Source: Lautropia dentalis (GTDB taxonomy: Bacteria > Pseudomonadota > Gammaproteobacteria > Burkholderiales > Burkholderiaceae_E). Taken from it: a stretch of 64,000 nucleotides of DNA. The notes under the pieces are model-generated. The model had not been told where the DNA came from. It worked only from the letters and a program-made list of their open reading frames with translations, and did not search any database. Position numbers and translations under genes: made by a program. Below, piece by piece: positions 24,497 through 32,448 of this stretch (its first letter is position 1; the number at the start of each line of letters is the position of its first letter). The stretch is from positions 1,504,078 to 1,568,077 of the forward strand of contig NZ_RRUE01000001.1 of NCBI RefSeq assembly GCF_003892345.1. The letters run 5' to 3'.

Positions 24497-27400
24497 TCAG
24501 ACCAGCGGCAGATGCTGCAGCTCGTCCTGCAGCGGGCCGGTGCCATGCCACAGATTCTGTGTGGCAGGGGTGGCGCTAGCGGTGTTCATGCCGGCGGCCC
24601 CCGTGGCACCTGCGGAGGTGCCGGCATGCGCAGCGGCCTGACCGGTTGTCAGGTCTGCTGCGTGGAGGGGCGTCGTGCCGGCCTGCGGGGATGTCTGGCC
24701 CGCGCGCTCTCCGGTCTGGGCTGCCGGCTCTCCCTGTGAAGCATGCTGCCCGTTCACCAGATCGTCGAGCTGCAGGGCGTTGCCTGCAACAGTCAGGCTC
24801 TTGCTGCCGGCGGCGGGGGCCGGCTGGGTGGCATTGACGGTGACGGTCTGTGGGAGCGTGTTGAAGATGATTTCGTCCCTCCCGTCCAGGCCGTAGAAGG
24901 TGAACGTGCCGCCCTGGTTGTGGTGCGCATCCCAGTAGAGGCTGTCGTACTCGCTCTCCAGCACCTTGTCGCCTTTCGTGAGGTAGACTTTCTGGCCATC
25001 ACGCAGCACATACACCGGTGACTGGCCCGGATCCGTGTCGCCGTTTTCGGTGAAGTCCTGGAAACGGATGGCCATGGGCTTGATGGCAGCGTTTTTACCC
25101 ATCACGAACCTGGGTTCGATCTTCTGGTCCTGACCCGGCGTCACGCTGAAGTGTGCTTCGGCGGGCGGGTAGTAAGAGGGGCGCGGGGCGCTTTCATAGG
25201 CGGTGATGACGCGCGAGATCTCGTTGCCGTCATGGTCGATGAAGGTGTTTCCCTGGGCGTCCAGCGGGGTGAAGCGGAAGGAGCCGCCATCGTTGTACGC
25301 GCCGTGCCAGTACAGGAGAAATTTCTGGCTGTTGGGATAGAGGATGTCACCTTCGTTGACCGCAGGGTCATTCAGCGACTGACCCTGGCGCAAGGCTGCA
25401 GACCCTGGCTTTGCGTTGATGGCGTCGATCTTGTCGATCCGGATGGATGCGACGTGATGCTCGCCATTGCCCCAGAAGCGTGGTCCACGGGCGCCACTGG
25501 AGAGATGTGCATGGGCGTTGTACTGGAAGGGGAAGACGGTGTCATTGAGCTGCAGATCGAAGGCATCCTCACGGATGTCCAGATACCGGTGCGCCGTCGT
25601 GTCCGGGTTCTTCAGAATCTCGGCCCCGTGCTCGTCCAGCGCGGTGAAGCGGATCCGGATGTTGCCGTCGTTCTGGGTGGAGTCCCAGCGTACCTTGTCG
25701 TAGTCGGCGGCCTGGATGGTGTCGCCCTGTTTCAGGTTCGTGCGTACGCCGTCCTTCATCAGGTAGAGGCCGGTGGCCGGCAGCATCTGCGGCGGGATCG
25801 TGCCCGCCACGGCAAAGCCGTCGATGCGCACCTGGGCGGGCACGTGCTCGCTGGCCTCACCGCTGAACAGCGCGGGTTTCAGCACGAAGCTGTTGTAGTC
25901 GTGCGGCACGCGCAGGGACACGGCGTTGCTGCCGTTTACCTCGTACTGCGGGCTGTGCGGCAGCTCGTTGACGTGGATGGTCTGGGTCACGGGCTTGCCG
26001 TCGGCACCCAGGATGGGCACCTTGTCGGCATCCAGCGCCACCACGGTGAAGAAGCCGCCGTCGTTGAACTTGCCGTTCCAGTACAGCTTGCTCACGTCCC
26101 CGGCAGCAATGATCGACTGTTCCGCCTCGGCCTGGGTGCTGTCGGCGCCTGCGCCCGGAATGACCACGGTGCGGGCCGGTGTGCTGCCCTGGGCCTCGTG
26201 GCGCAGGGTGAGCGGCGCCTGCGATTCGGCCTGGCTGGTCTGGTTGACCGGATTGACTTCCGTGACCATCAGGTAGGCCGGACGGTGTGCGGCATCGGTG
26301 CCCAGCAGCCTGTTCTCGATGTCCGGAACGCGGGCAAATGGGTGTGCCCAGTTCCAGGCCGTGTTCACGGTCGAGCCCTCGCCGGCATAGGTGGGCGCCA
26401 CCGGTGATTCATGCACGGTGACGGTCTGCACCCGGGTGGTGGGGATCAGCTCGCCGTTGGCATCGACCTGCTCGAACGAGAAGCTGCCGCCGGCGTTGCC
26501 GGTGGCGTTCCAGCTGAGTTTGTCGAAGTCGGCACGGTCGATGAGCTGGCCGACGCTGACCTGCACGGGGGCCTCGCCGCCCGGGCCGTCACGGTCGATC
26601 TGCAGGGTGTTGCCGGTGGTCGTGCTTTGGCCGGCATCGTTCAGGGCATTGATGGCCGTGATGCGGATCTTCGGCGGGGCATTGCCGGGGATGGTGCCGA
26701 TGAAGGTGTCGGCCTGCAGGGCAACGTCCTGGTCGTGCGGTGTCACGATGGGGGCCGCAGGATCATCGTACTGCGGGGCGTGCAGCTGGTCCTCATGGAT
26801 GGTGATGGTCTGGGCGACGGCACCCGGGATCTCGTTGCCCTTGCTGTCCAGCGGCACGAAGGTGAAGCTGCCGCCCTTGTTGCCGACGGTGTTCCACGAA
26901 AGCTTGGCAAAATCGGCCGCGTCGATGGTGTCACCAGTGTTCAGGGCGGTGGGGACGGTGCCGCCCTTGCCATCGGCATCGATCTGCAGGGCAGGGGTCT
27001 CGGGCGTGCGGTGCTCGTCCACCTGCAGTGCCGTGATCCGGATCTTCGCGGGGGCCTTGTTTTCCGTGTCACCCGTGAACAGGGACGGATTCAGCGTCAC
27101 GACCGCATCGTGTGCCGTGTTCAGGGCCTCGCGGCTGGCCGGATAATCCGGCGCAAGGGCCGGTTCGTTGATGGTGATGGTGCGCCGGATCACCTGGTCG
27201 TCGGCGCTCAGCAGCGGCATGTAGGCACTGTCCAGCGCCACGAAGGTGAACTTGCCGCCGGTGTTGTGGCGGGCGTCCCAGACCAGATTGTTGATGGCGG
27301 CCTGGCTCAGCACCATCGGCATGGAGGGCAGTGGATGCAGCGAGCCATCCGGGTAGCGGAGCATCAGGCCGCTGGGGTGATCGGCCTCGGCATCGTTGAC

Positions 27401-30373
27401 GCTGACCTTCGTGATGGCCACGAAGCTGGGGGCACGGGAGGAGTCGCTGCCATCGAACAGCGAGCGTGCCAGGGCGTGCGTCAAGTTCTGCTCCACGTCG
27501 AGGGTGAGCCGGGCGCTGTCGTAGACGGGCGGCAGCGGCGATTCACGCACGGTGACGGTCTGCTCGCCAAAGCCCACGATGGGCTGCTGCTGCCCGTCCA
27601 GCGGGATGAAGCGGAAAGTGCCGCCTTCGTTGTGGGCGCTGTCCCAGCGCAGGTTGGCAAAATCGTCGGCACTGATGGTCTGCCCGGCCCGCACGGGTTC
27701 TCCGGTCGGGGAGGCCGCAGAGACCAGGCCGAGGGGGCCGGAGGCCCCCTGGTCGGGGTTGGCCGGGTCGATGGCCACGATCTGCACGAAGGCCGGTTTG
27801 CGGGCGGCATCGCTGCCGGCCAGCACGCTGGCATCGATGGGCAGTGTCTGGTCGTGGGCCACCAGCAGCGGGGTGTCGTTGTCGTACACCGGGCCTTCGG
27901 GCGATTCGTGCACTGTCACGGTCTGGCTGACGGGCTGGCGGCTGGCATCGACGATGGGCACGCCGTCGCCGTCCAGGGCCGTGAAGCTGAACTGGCCACC
28001 GTCGTTGTCACCGGCATCCCAGCGCACCAGCGCAAAATCGGCGCGATCGACGATGCTGCCGGCCTGCAGGGGCTCCTTCGTGCCGTCGCGGTCGATGTAG
28101 AGCGCCGGCTGGCTGGCGTCGGTATCGCTCTCCGGGCTGATGCGGTCGATGCGCACCTGGGCCGGACGGTTTTCCGAGGCGGTGCCGCCCAGAATCTGCG
28201 CCTTCATGCTGGCGACGCCGTCATGCGCCACCGGGACGGTGCTGTTGGCCGCATAGGTGGGCGCAACGGGCGATTCGTGCACCTGCACGACCTGCGCCGG
28301 CAGGTGGGGCAGGGGATCCTGGTCGGCATCCAGCGCGATGAACTCGAAGCTGCCACCGCCGTTGTGGCCGGCATCCCAGCGGATCTGGCCGAACTGGGCG
28401 GCCGGCACGATGTCACCCACCTTCAGCGGGGTGAGCCGGCCGTCTTCGCCCTTCAGCATGGGGGGCGAGCCAGTGCCGTCCTGGATGGTGGCATCGATGG
28501 CCGAGATCTGGATGAAGGCCGGACTGCTGGCCGGGCGGTTGCCGGCAAAGACGGTGGCGGGCAGGGCCAGTATGGCGTCCTGCGGCACGACATGGGTGGG
28601 CGGCGCCTCCGGATAATCCGGATAGTCGGGATACTCGCATACCGTGACGGTCTGGGCCGTCCAGCCGGGTACGTCGGCCCCCTGCGCATCCACCGGCATG
28701 AAGCGGAAGCTGCCGCCCTCGGAGTTCATGGCGTCCCAGCGGACCTTGTCGAAGTCCTCGGCGCTGATGGTGTCGCCCGGCTTCAGGAACACCCGGTTCC
28801 CCGGATACTGGATGTACAGGGGCGAAAGGCCGTCGGCCTTGTCGGCGTTTTCGGAGAGGGACAGGATGCGCACGGCCGGCGGGCGACGGGTGGCGTCCTG
28901 GCCGGCAAACAGGGTGCCATCGACCGGGTGCTGTGCGTCGTGGCTGGCCTTGAAGCCCAGATCGTCCGCATAGACGGGGGCGAGGGGGGCTTCGTGGATG
29001 GTGACGGTCTGCGGGGTGCCGGTTGCCTCACCGCTGGCGTTCAGGGCCGTGAAGCGGAAACTGCCGCCGTCATTGTGGGCGCTGTCCCAGACGAGACGGC
29101 CGAAGTCGGCCGGTGCCACCACGGTGCCGGCGGTCACGGCGGTCAGTGTCCCGTCTTCTGCCTTCAGGTACAGGGCGGGCGTGCTGCCGTCGGCCTGGCT
29201 GGCATCGATGCCGTCGATGCGCACGCCACCGGCCGGGGCCGTTTTCGGGTTCTGGCCGGCCAGGGCCTGGGCGTCGATGGCCAGTGTCTGGTCGTGGGCG
29301 ACGGTGTAGCTGACGGGCTGTTCCGGATATACGGGTACCGGGGGCAGCTCCTGCACGGTCACGATCTGCGGTGTGGCACCGCCGACTGGCACGCCCCGCG
29401 CATCGCTGGCAACGAACTGGAATTCGCCGCCGGCGTTGTCTTCGGCGCTCCAGAACACGCGGCCGAAATCGGCTTTGGCGATGATGGCGCCGGGTGCCAG
29501 GCGGGTGGGGGCGGAGCCGTCGTCGTGACGCAGCCACAGGCCGCTGGTGGTGTCGTCGGCACCGGTATCCGTGCCGCCGTCGGTGCTGCCGCTGCGCACG
29601 CGTACGCGCTGCAGCACGACGTAGTCGATGGATTTGCCCGTTACGCCCCGGCCGAACAGGGCGGCGTCGAGCGTGTGTTCGCCGTCGTGTGCCACGGTCT
29701 GGACCGGGGTCTGCACGGCGGGCTTCAGCGGTTCGGTGCTGGCGGTCTCGTTGCGGCCGGAAGGCTGCCGGCCGCCGCCATGGCCGTCGTGGCCGCTGGC
29801 CACGGCGGAAATGCCGCCCAGCAGCACGGCCGAGCCGGCGGCCAGGGAGGCAGCGGTGAAGGTGCCCAGGGCGCCGGTGCCGGCTGTTGTGGCGCGCGCG
29901 GCTGCCGTTCCGGTCATTGCACTGCCTGCGGCCATGCCACTGGCAGAAATACCGCCCGTGGCCATGCTGCCTGCAGCGGTGCCGGCCGCTGCGGTTCCCC
30001 CGGCTGCTGTGCCACCCGTTGTGGCAACACCTGCAGCCGTGGTGCCGGCTGCTTCCCCGGCCGCGGCGCCGGTGGCTTCGGCGGCAGCGCCTGCCGCATT
30101 CATGCCGCCATGGTGCGGCAGCAGAATGGCGCAGCGGTTGTCCGAATCGTCATCGTCCCTGGTGCGTGGCTGGTTTTCGTCCCGGTCCTCGCAGGTCCGG
30201 TCGTCGTCATCGTGGTGGTGACCCCGTCGGCCCGGCATCTTGGCCGGATTGGGCGCCGCCGCCAGCAGGCCGGACTGCGCGGGCAGCGTGTGTGGCCGGT
30301 CAGCCTGGGCGGAGACGGGGGACAGGTGTTCGGGCGCGAGCGGAGCGGACGGGATAGTGTTTTGCGACGCCAT
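24497..30373 (-). CDS. Giant repeat protein, putative surface adhesin (1958 residues)
   Basis: Not a recognised named gene. From ATG 30373 the N-terminus (about 1-60) has no classical signal peptide; residues about 60-100 are His/Asp-rich (HHHDDDDRTCEDRDE); residues about 100-200 are Ala/Gly/Thr/Met-rich with a hydrophobic end (AASLAAGSAVLLGG). Residues about 225-1845 hold some 13 diverged modules of ~125 residues. Each module has AHD..., then PA.VRI..I, then LY...DG, then ..DF..L.WD..HN.GGSF.F..LDA.G, and ends TVTVHESP. The modules resemble Ig/cadherin-like folds of large adhesins. The C-tail (1845-1958) is Ala/Gly/Thr-rich. Type I secretion is a guess: no transporter is nearby. The frame is open to 30844, but a terminator at 30774-30804 makes that start impossible; no clear ribosome-binding site is seen before 30373. 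Confidence 0.8.
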   Translation of the reverse strand: MASQNTIPSAPLAPEHLSPVSAQADRPHTLPAQSGLLAAAPNPAKMPGRRGHHHDDDDRTCEDRDENQPRTRDDDDSDNRCAILLPHHGGMNAAGAAAEATGAAAGEAAGTTAAGVATTGGTAAGGTAAAGTAAGSMATGGISASGMAAGSAMTGTAAARATTAGTGALGTFTAASLAAGSAVLLGGISAVASGHDGHGGGRQPSGRNETASTEPLKPAVQTPVQTVAHDGEHTLDAALFGRGVTGKSIDYVVLQRVRVRSGSTDGGTDTGADDTTSGLWLRHDDGSAPTRLAPGAIIAKADFGRVFWSAEDNAGGEFQFVASDARGVPVGGATPQIVTVQELPPVPVYPEQPVSYTVAHDQTLAIDAQALAGQNPKTAPAGGVRIDGIDASQADGSTPALYLKAEDGTLTAVTAGTVVAPADFGRLVWDSAHNDGGSFRFTALNASGEATGTPQTVTIHEAPLAPVYADDLGFKASHDAQHPVDGTLFAGQDATRRPPAVRILSLSENADKADGLSPLYIQYPGNRVFLKPGDTISAEDFDKVRWDAMNSEGGSFRFMPVDAQGADVPGWTAQTVTVCEYPDYPDYPEAPPTHVVPQDAILALPATVFAGNRPASSPAFIQISAIDATIQDGTGSPPMLKGEDGRLTPLKVGDIVPAAQFGQIRWDAGHNGGGSFEFIALDADQDPLPHLPAQVVQVHESPVAPTYAANSTVPVAHDGVASMKAQILGGTASENRPAQVRIDRISPESDTDASQPALYIDRDGTKEPLQAGSIVDRADFALVRWDAGDNDGGQFSFTALDGDGVPIVDASRQPVSQTVTVHESPEGPVYDNDTPLLVAHDQTLPIDASVLAGSDAARKPAFVQIVAIDPANPDQGASGPLGLVSAASPTGEPVRAGQTISADDFANLRWDSAHNEGGTFRFIPLDGQQQPIVGFGEQTVTVRESPLPPVYDSARLTLDVEQNLTHALARSLFDGSDSSRAPSFVAITKVSVNDAEADHPSGLMLRYPDGSLHPLPSMPMVLSQAAINNLVWDARHNTGGKFTFVALDSAYMPLLSADDQVIRRTITINEPALAPDYPASREALNTAHDAVVTLNPSLFTGDTENKAPAKIRITALQVDEHRTPETPALQIDADGKGGTVPTALNTGDTIDAADFAKLSWNTVGNKGGSFTFVPLDSKGNEIPGAVAQTITIHEDQLHAPQYDDPAAPIVTPHDQDVALQADTFIGTIPGNAPPKIRITAINALNDAGQSTTTGNTLQIDRDGPGGEAPVQVSVGQLIDRADFDKLSWNATGNAGGSFSFEQVDANGELIPTTRVQTVTVHESPVAPTYAGEGSTVNTAWNWAHPFARVPDIENRLLGTDAAHRPAYLMVTEVNPVNQTSQAESQAPLTLRHEAQGSTPARTVVIPGAGADSTQAEAEQSIIAAGDVSKLYWNGKFNDGGFFTVVALDADKVPILGADGKPVTQTIHVNELPHSPQYEVNGSNAVSLRVPHDYNSFVLKPALFSGEASEHVPAQVRIDGFAVAGTIPPQMLPATGLYLMKDGVRTNLKQGDTIQAADYDKVRWDSTQNDGNIRIRFTALDEHGAEILKNPDTTAHRYLDIREDAFDLQLNDTVFPFQYNAHAHLSSGARGPRFWGNGEHHVASIRIDKIDAINAKPGSAALRQGQSLNDPAVNEGDILYPNSQKFLLYWHGAYNDGGSFRFTPLDAQGNTFIDHDGNEISRVITAYESAPRPSYYPPAEAHFSVTPGQDQKIEPRFVMGKNAAIKPMAIRFQDFTENGDTDPGQSPVYVLRDGQKVYLTKGDKVLESEYDSLYWDAHHNQGGTFTFYGLDGRDEIIFNTLPQTVTVNATQPAPAAGSKSLTVAGNALQLDDLVNGQHASQGEPAAQTGERAGQTSPQAGTTPLHAADLTTGQAAAHAGTSAGATGAAGMNTASATPATQNLWHGTGPLQDELQHLPLV
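24845..29700 (-). repeat. Thirteen ~375-bp coding modules of the giant gene
   Basis: Counting the module-end motif (IVTVQELPP, TVTIHEAPL, TVTVCEYPD, VVQVHESPV, TVTVHESPE, TVTVRESPL, TITINEPAL, TITIHEDQL, TVTVHESPV, TIHVNELPH, YLDIREDAF, VITAYESAP, TVTVNATQP) gives 13 copies. They are strongly diverged, so the array is old and not prone to slippage like the short repeats elsewhere. Confidence 0.8.
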
Positions 30374-30771
30374 GGTAAAAAGGGGCAACGAAGTCCGTGA
30401 TGCGCCATACTTCCTTTTTTGTCGCAGAATCCCTAGTCTTTGTTCACAGATGGCCGTTCCGGCCCGCCGGGCGTCGGCCGCGGCAGCCGATTCGTCAAGA
30501 AAATGCAACGGCTGGTGCAGGGGCAGCCAATCTGACCTGTCCAGTGCGCCTGTCAGTACATGGCCGCGACGAGTCTGGGGGTGAATGCGTCCAGAACACG
30601 CTCCAGCCAGGGTATCCACCTGTGGCACGTGTCCTGCGCAGGTGCGCCGGGGATACGCTTGGGCACGTGTGTGCCAGCGAAGGAATGTGCAGCGGGAAAT
30701 CGGCGGCTGGAGTGCCGTACCGTGGTGCTGCGCCGTGTTGTTGCCAAGGGACGCACCGGCTGCGTGCAGGC
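30374..30771. other. Upstream region of the giant gene
   Basis: About 400 bp without supportable genes. The minus strand frame is open but codes for unconserved residues. The stretch near 30400-30460 is AT-richer and is the likely promoter zone for the giant gene; no consensus pair stands out. Confidence 0.4.
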
Positions 30772-30773
30772 AC

Positions 30774-30804
30774 AAAAAAGGCCCGATACTGCCGGGCCTT
30801 TTTT
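30774..30804. terminator. Bidirectional terminator between 6S RNA and the giant gene
   Basis: AAAAAAGGCCCG, a 7-nt loop, CGGGCCTTTTTT: a perfect symmetric stem with T-runs on both strands. On the minus strand it ends transcripts coming from zapA/6S RNA. Confidence 0.88.
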
Positions 30805-30841
30805 GAGGAAATGGGTAACCCCGCCTGTGCCGGTTGGCCGG

Positions 30842-31000
30842 CATCCTGAACCGTGATTTCAGTTCAGGTCGGCAAAGAAAGCAGCCACATCAGGTTCATC
30901 CGCAAAAGGGACGATCGCAACAGTGGCGTACCTGTTTTTCTTCACCTCATGCATCGCATTGGTTCAAGGAATATATGGCCTGAACGAACACTGCAGGGTT
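30842..31000 (-). ncRNA. ssrS: 6S RNA
   Basis: Downstream of zapA, the usual place for 6S RNA in proteobacteria. On the minus strand a perfect TATAAT (31007-31012) with TTGCCA 19 bp upstream leads into CCCTGCAGTGTTCG and then the conserved ATATTCCTTGAACC arm; the other side carries GGATGAACCTGATG. The closing stem pairs GTTCAGG with CCTGAAC, GTG with CAC and CCTG with CAGG near both ends (about 31000 and 30845). 6S RNA mimics an open promoter and sequesters sigma-70 RNA polymerase in stationary phase. The ends are estimates; a bidirectional terminator lies 40 bp on. Confidence 0.8.
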
Positions 31001-31115
31001 GAAGCAATTATACGCGCTTGTTTACGGCCCGTGGCAAGTGTGGTCATGCATCTTTCAGGGTGTGACCGATGAATGGTCGGTACCTGTTGCCTGCCCGAAG
31101 AGAACGCCCGAATGC

Positions 31116-31424
31116 TCAGCGCACGCCGTCGTGGCGGCGGATTTCCTCGTCGAGGTCGTTGTTGAGTTTGGCCACCAGGGTCTGCACCTGTTCGATGGTG
31201 GCGGCGCCCGAGTCCACCGGCTGGCCGAGAAACTCGTAGGTGATCTGCAGGGCGGCGTGCACGGCAATGCGCTCGGTACCGTGGGCCATGCCGGCATCAC
31301 GGATGCTGCGCATCTTCTGGTCGACGATCTGGACCGCGTTCATCAGCCGGGGCTTCTCGCTGGAGGGCACCTGCAGTTTGACGGTGCGGTCAAGGATCTT
31401 GACCTCGATCTGTTCCATGGACAT
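31116..31424 (-). CDS. zapA: Cell division protein ZapA
   Basis: 102 residues. EQIEVKILDRTVKLQVPSSE is the ZapA N-terminal strand region and LMNAVQIVDQKMRSIRDAG, IAVHAALQITYEFL, then a C-terminal coiled coil TIEQVQTLVAKLNNDLDEEI follow. ZapA bundles FtsZ filaments at the division ring. The start could be ATG 31424 or 31418. It follows the ZapB-like gene by 17 bp and is followed by 6S RNA, the conserved order. Confidence 0.93.
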   Translation of the reverse strand: MSMEQIEVKILDRTVKLQVPSSEKPRLMNAVQIVDQKMRSIRDAGMAHGTERIAVHAALQITYEFLGQPVDSGAATIEQVQTLVAKLNNDLDEEIRRHDGVR

Positions 31425-31441
31425 GGGCGGGATTCCGAAAC

Positions 31442-31651
31442 TCAGTCTTTGTCGGTCTGGGGCAGGGGCAGGCGGGCCAGGGCCGATTCGACGCGGGCAC
31501 GCGCCTCGGCCAGCCGCTGCTGCATGTCGGCCTGGGTCATGGCGGCCTCACCCAGGCGGCCGCGCAGAAGCTGGTTCTCGTCCGAAAGCTGACGGGAAAT
31601 TTCAAGCAGGCGCTTCACGCGCTCGGCCAAAAGCTGGAGATCGGTTTCCAT
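31442..31651 (-). CDS. ZapB-like coiled-coil protein (TIGR02449 type)
   Basis: 69 residues, METDLQLLAERVKRLLEISR then QLSDENQLLRGRLGEAAMTQ: one continuous heptad coiled coil, in the family found directly upstream of zapA in beta- and gammaproteobacteria. A role as ZapB-like partner of ZapA at the FtsZ ring is inferred from position and fold. Confidence 0.82.
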   Translation of the reverse strand: METDLQLLAERVKRLLEISRQLSDENQLLRGRLGEAAMTQADMQQRLAEARARVESALARLPLPQTDKD

Positions 31652-32448
31652 GCCCGGGGATGGTAGGGATTTGTCACAGGAGGGTCAAGGCAACCGACAT
31701 CAAAGGTACAGCGCCGCTCGCGCGTGCCATGGACATGTCGGCACCCTGGTTGATCCGGAACGGGCCGTGGCCACGCACCGGTGCAGGTGACTGGACCTGT
31801 GGAGGCCCGCCACACGCATTACCCCTGATTTTGCCATGCACGGCCGATGGCCGTCCGCTGGCGGGACCGGACGCTGGTGACAGGTGCCGGTGACGGGCGC
31901 TGGCAGCCCGCCTGTCGGGCCGGACCCCACGAGGTGCTGGGGGCTGGATGCAGCTGTCATCCCGCCAGGCCGGTTCACCGTTGTCTTTCGCTGGTCCATT
32001 TCCCTGCAGCCGCGGGCTGCTGTTTGTGCCATTGCTGCCATCTGGCTGCTGCCATGACGGCCATTGCTGTCATGACGGCGATGGCCATAGCCGCCATGAT
32101 GGCCATCGGGTGGCAGGCCGCGCCTGCCGTGGTGCCGTGGCGTGCCGGCATGCTGCGGTTCGGGCATCTTCTGCCCGGCCCCTGCCGACCGTCGCAGACG
32201 GCCGGGTGTGTAATGCCTCCCGGTGCCGCGGCGACAGAGGGGATGGCGGCGCAGCAGCCGGCCGTCATGTCCCTGCCCGGATGCAGGAATCCCTTACACA
32301 TATCACGAAAGATGTATCCAACGTGACCGGTGCGGGAGGAATGCCGGGGTTGTGTCATGGTCAACCGGCCGGCCTGCCGCTACCATCGGGGCAGCGCATT
32401 CTGCGCCCGGGTCCCCACCTCCCGTACAAACCTCTTTCCCGACCGACG
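31652..32448. other. 797-bp gene-free stretch between zapB-like gene and dsbD
   Basis: Divergent promoter region, much longer than needed. The dsbD frame is open leftward to 31948 but codes for no conserved residues. About 32030-32110 is a patch of repeated GCCAT/ATGGC words with an inverted repeat GATGGCCAT (32080-32088)/ATGGCCATC (32099-32107). No gene or RNA could be supported. Confidence 0.5.

Noticed and set aside
25151..30400. Very long plus-strand open frames (for example 1329 codons) opposite the giant gene
   Set aside because: Antisense shadow of a GC-rich gene: no conserved motifs, residue make-up Arg/Gly/His/Val-heavy, while the minus strand shows clear repeated domains.
31652..32448. 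Possible N-terminal extension of DsbD or an antisense gene
   Set aside because: The signal peptide at 32449 fixes the DsbD start and the upstream frame has no conserved residues; minus-strand frames are His/Gly/Arg-rich noise from repeated GCCAT words.
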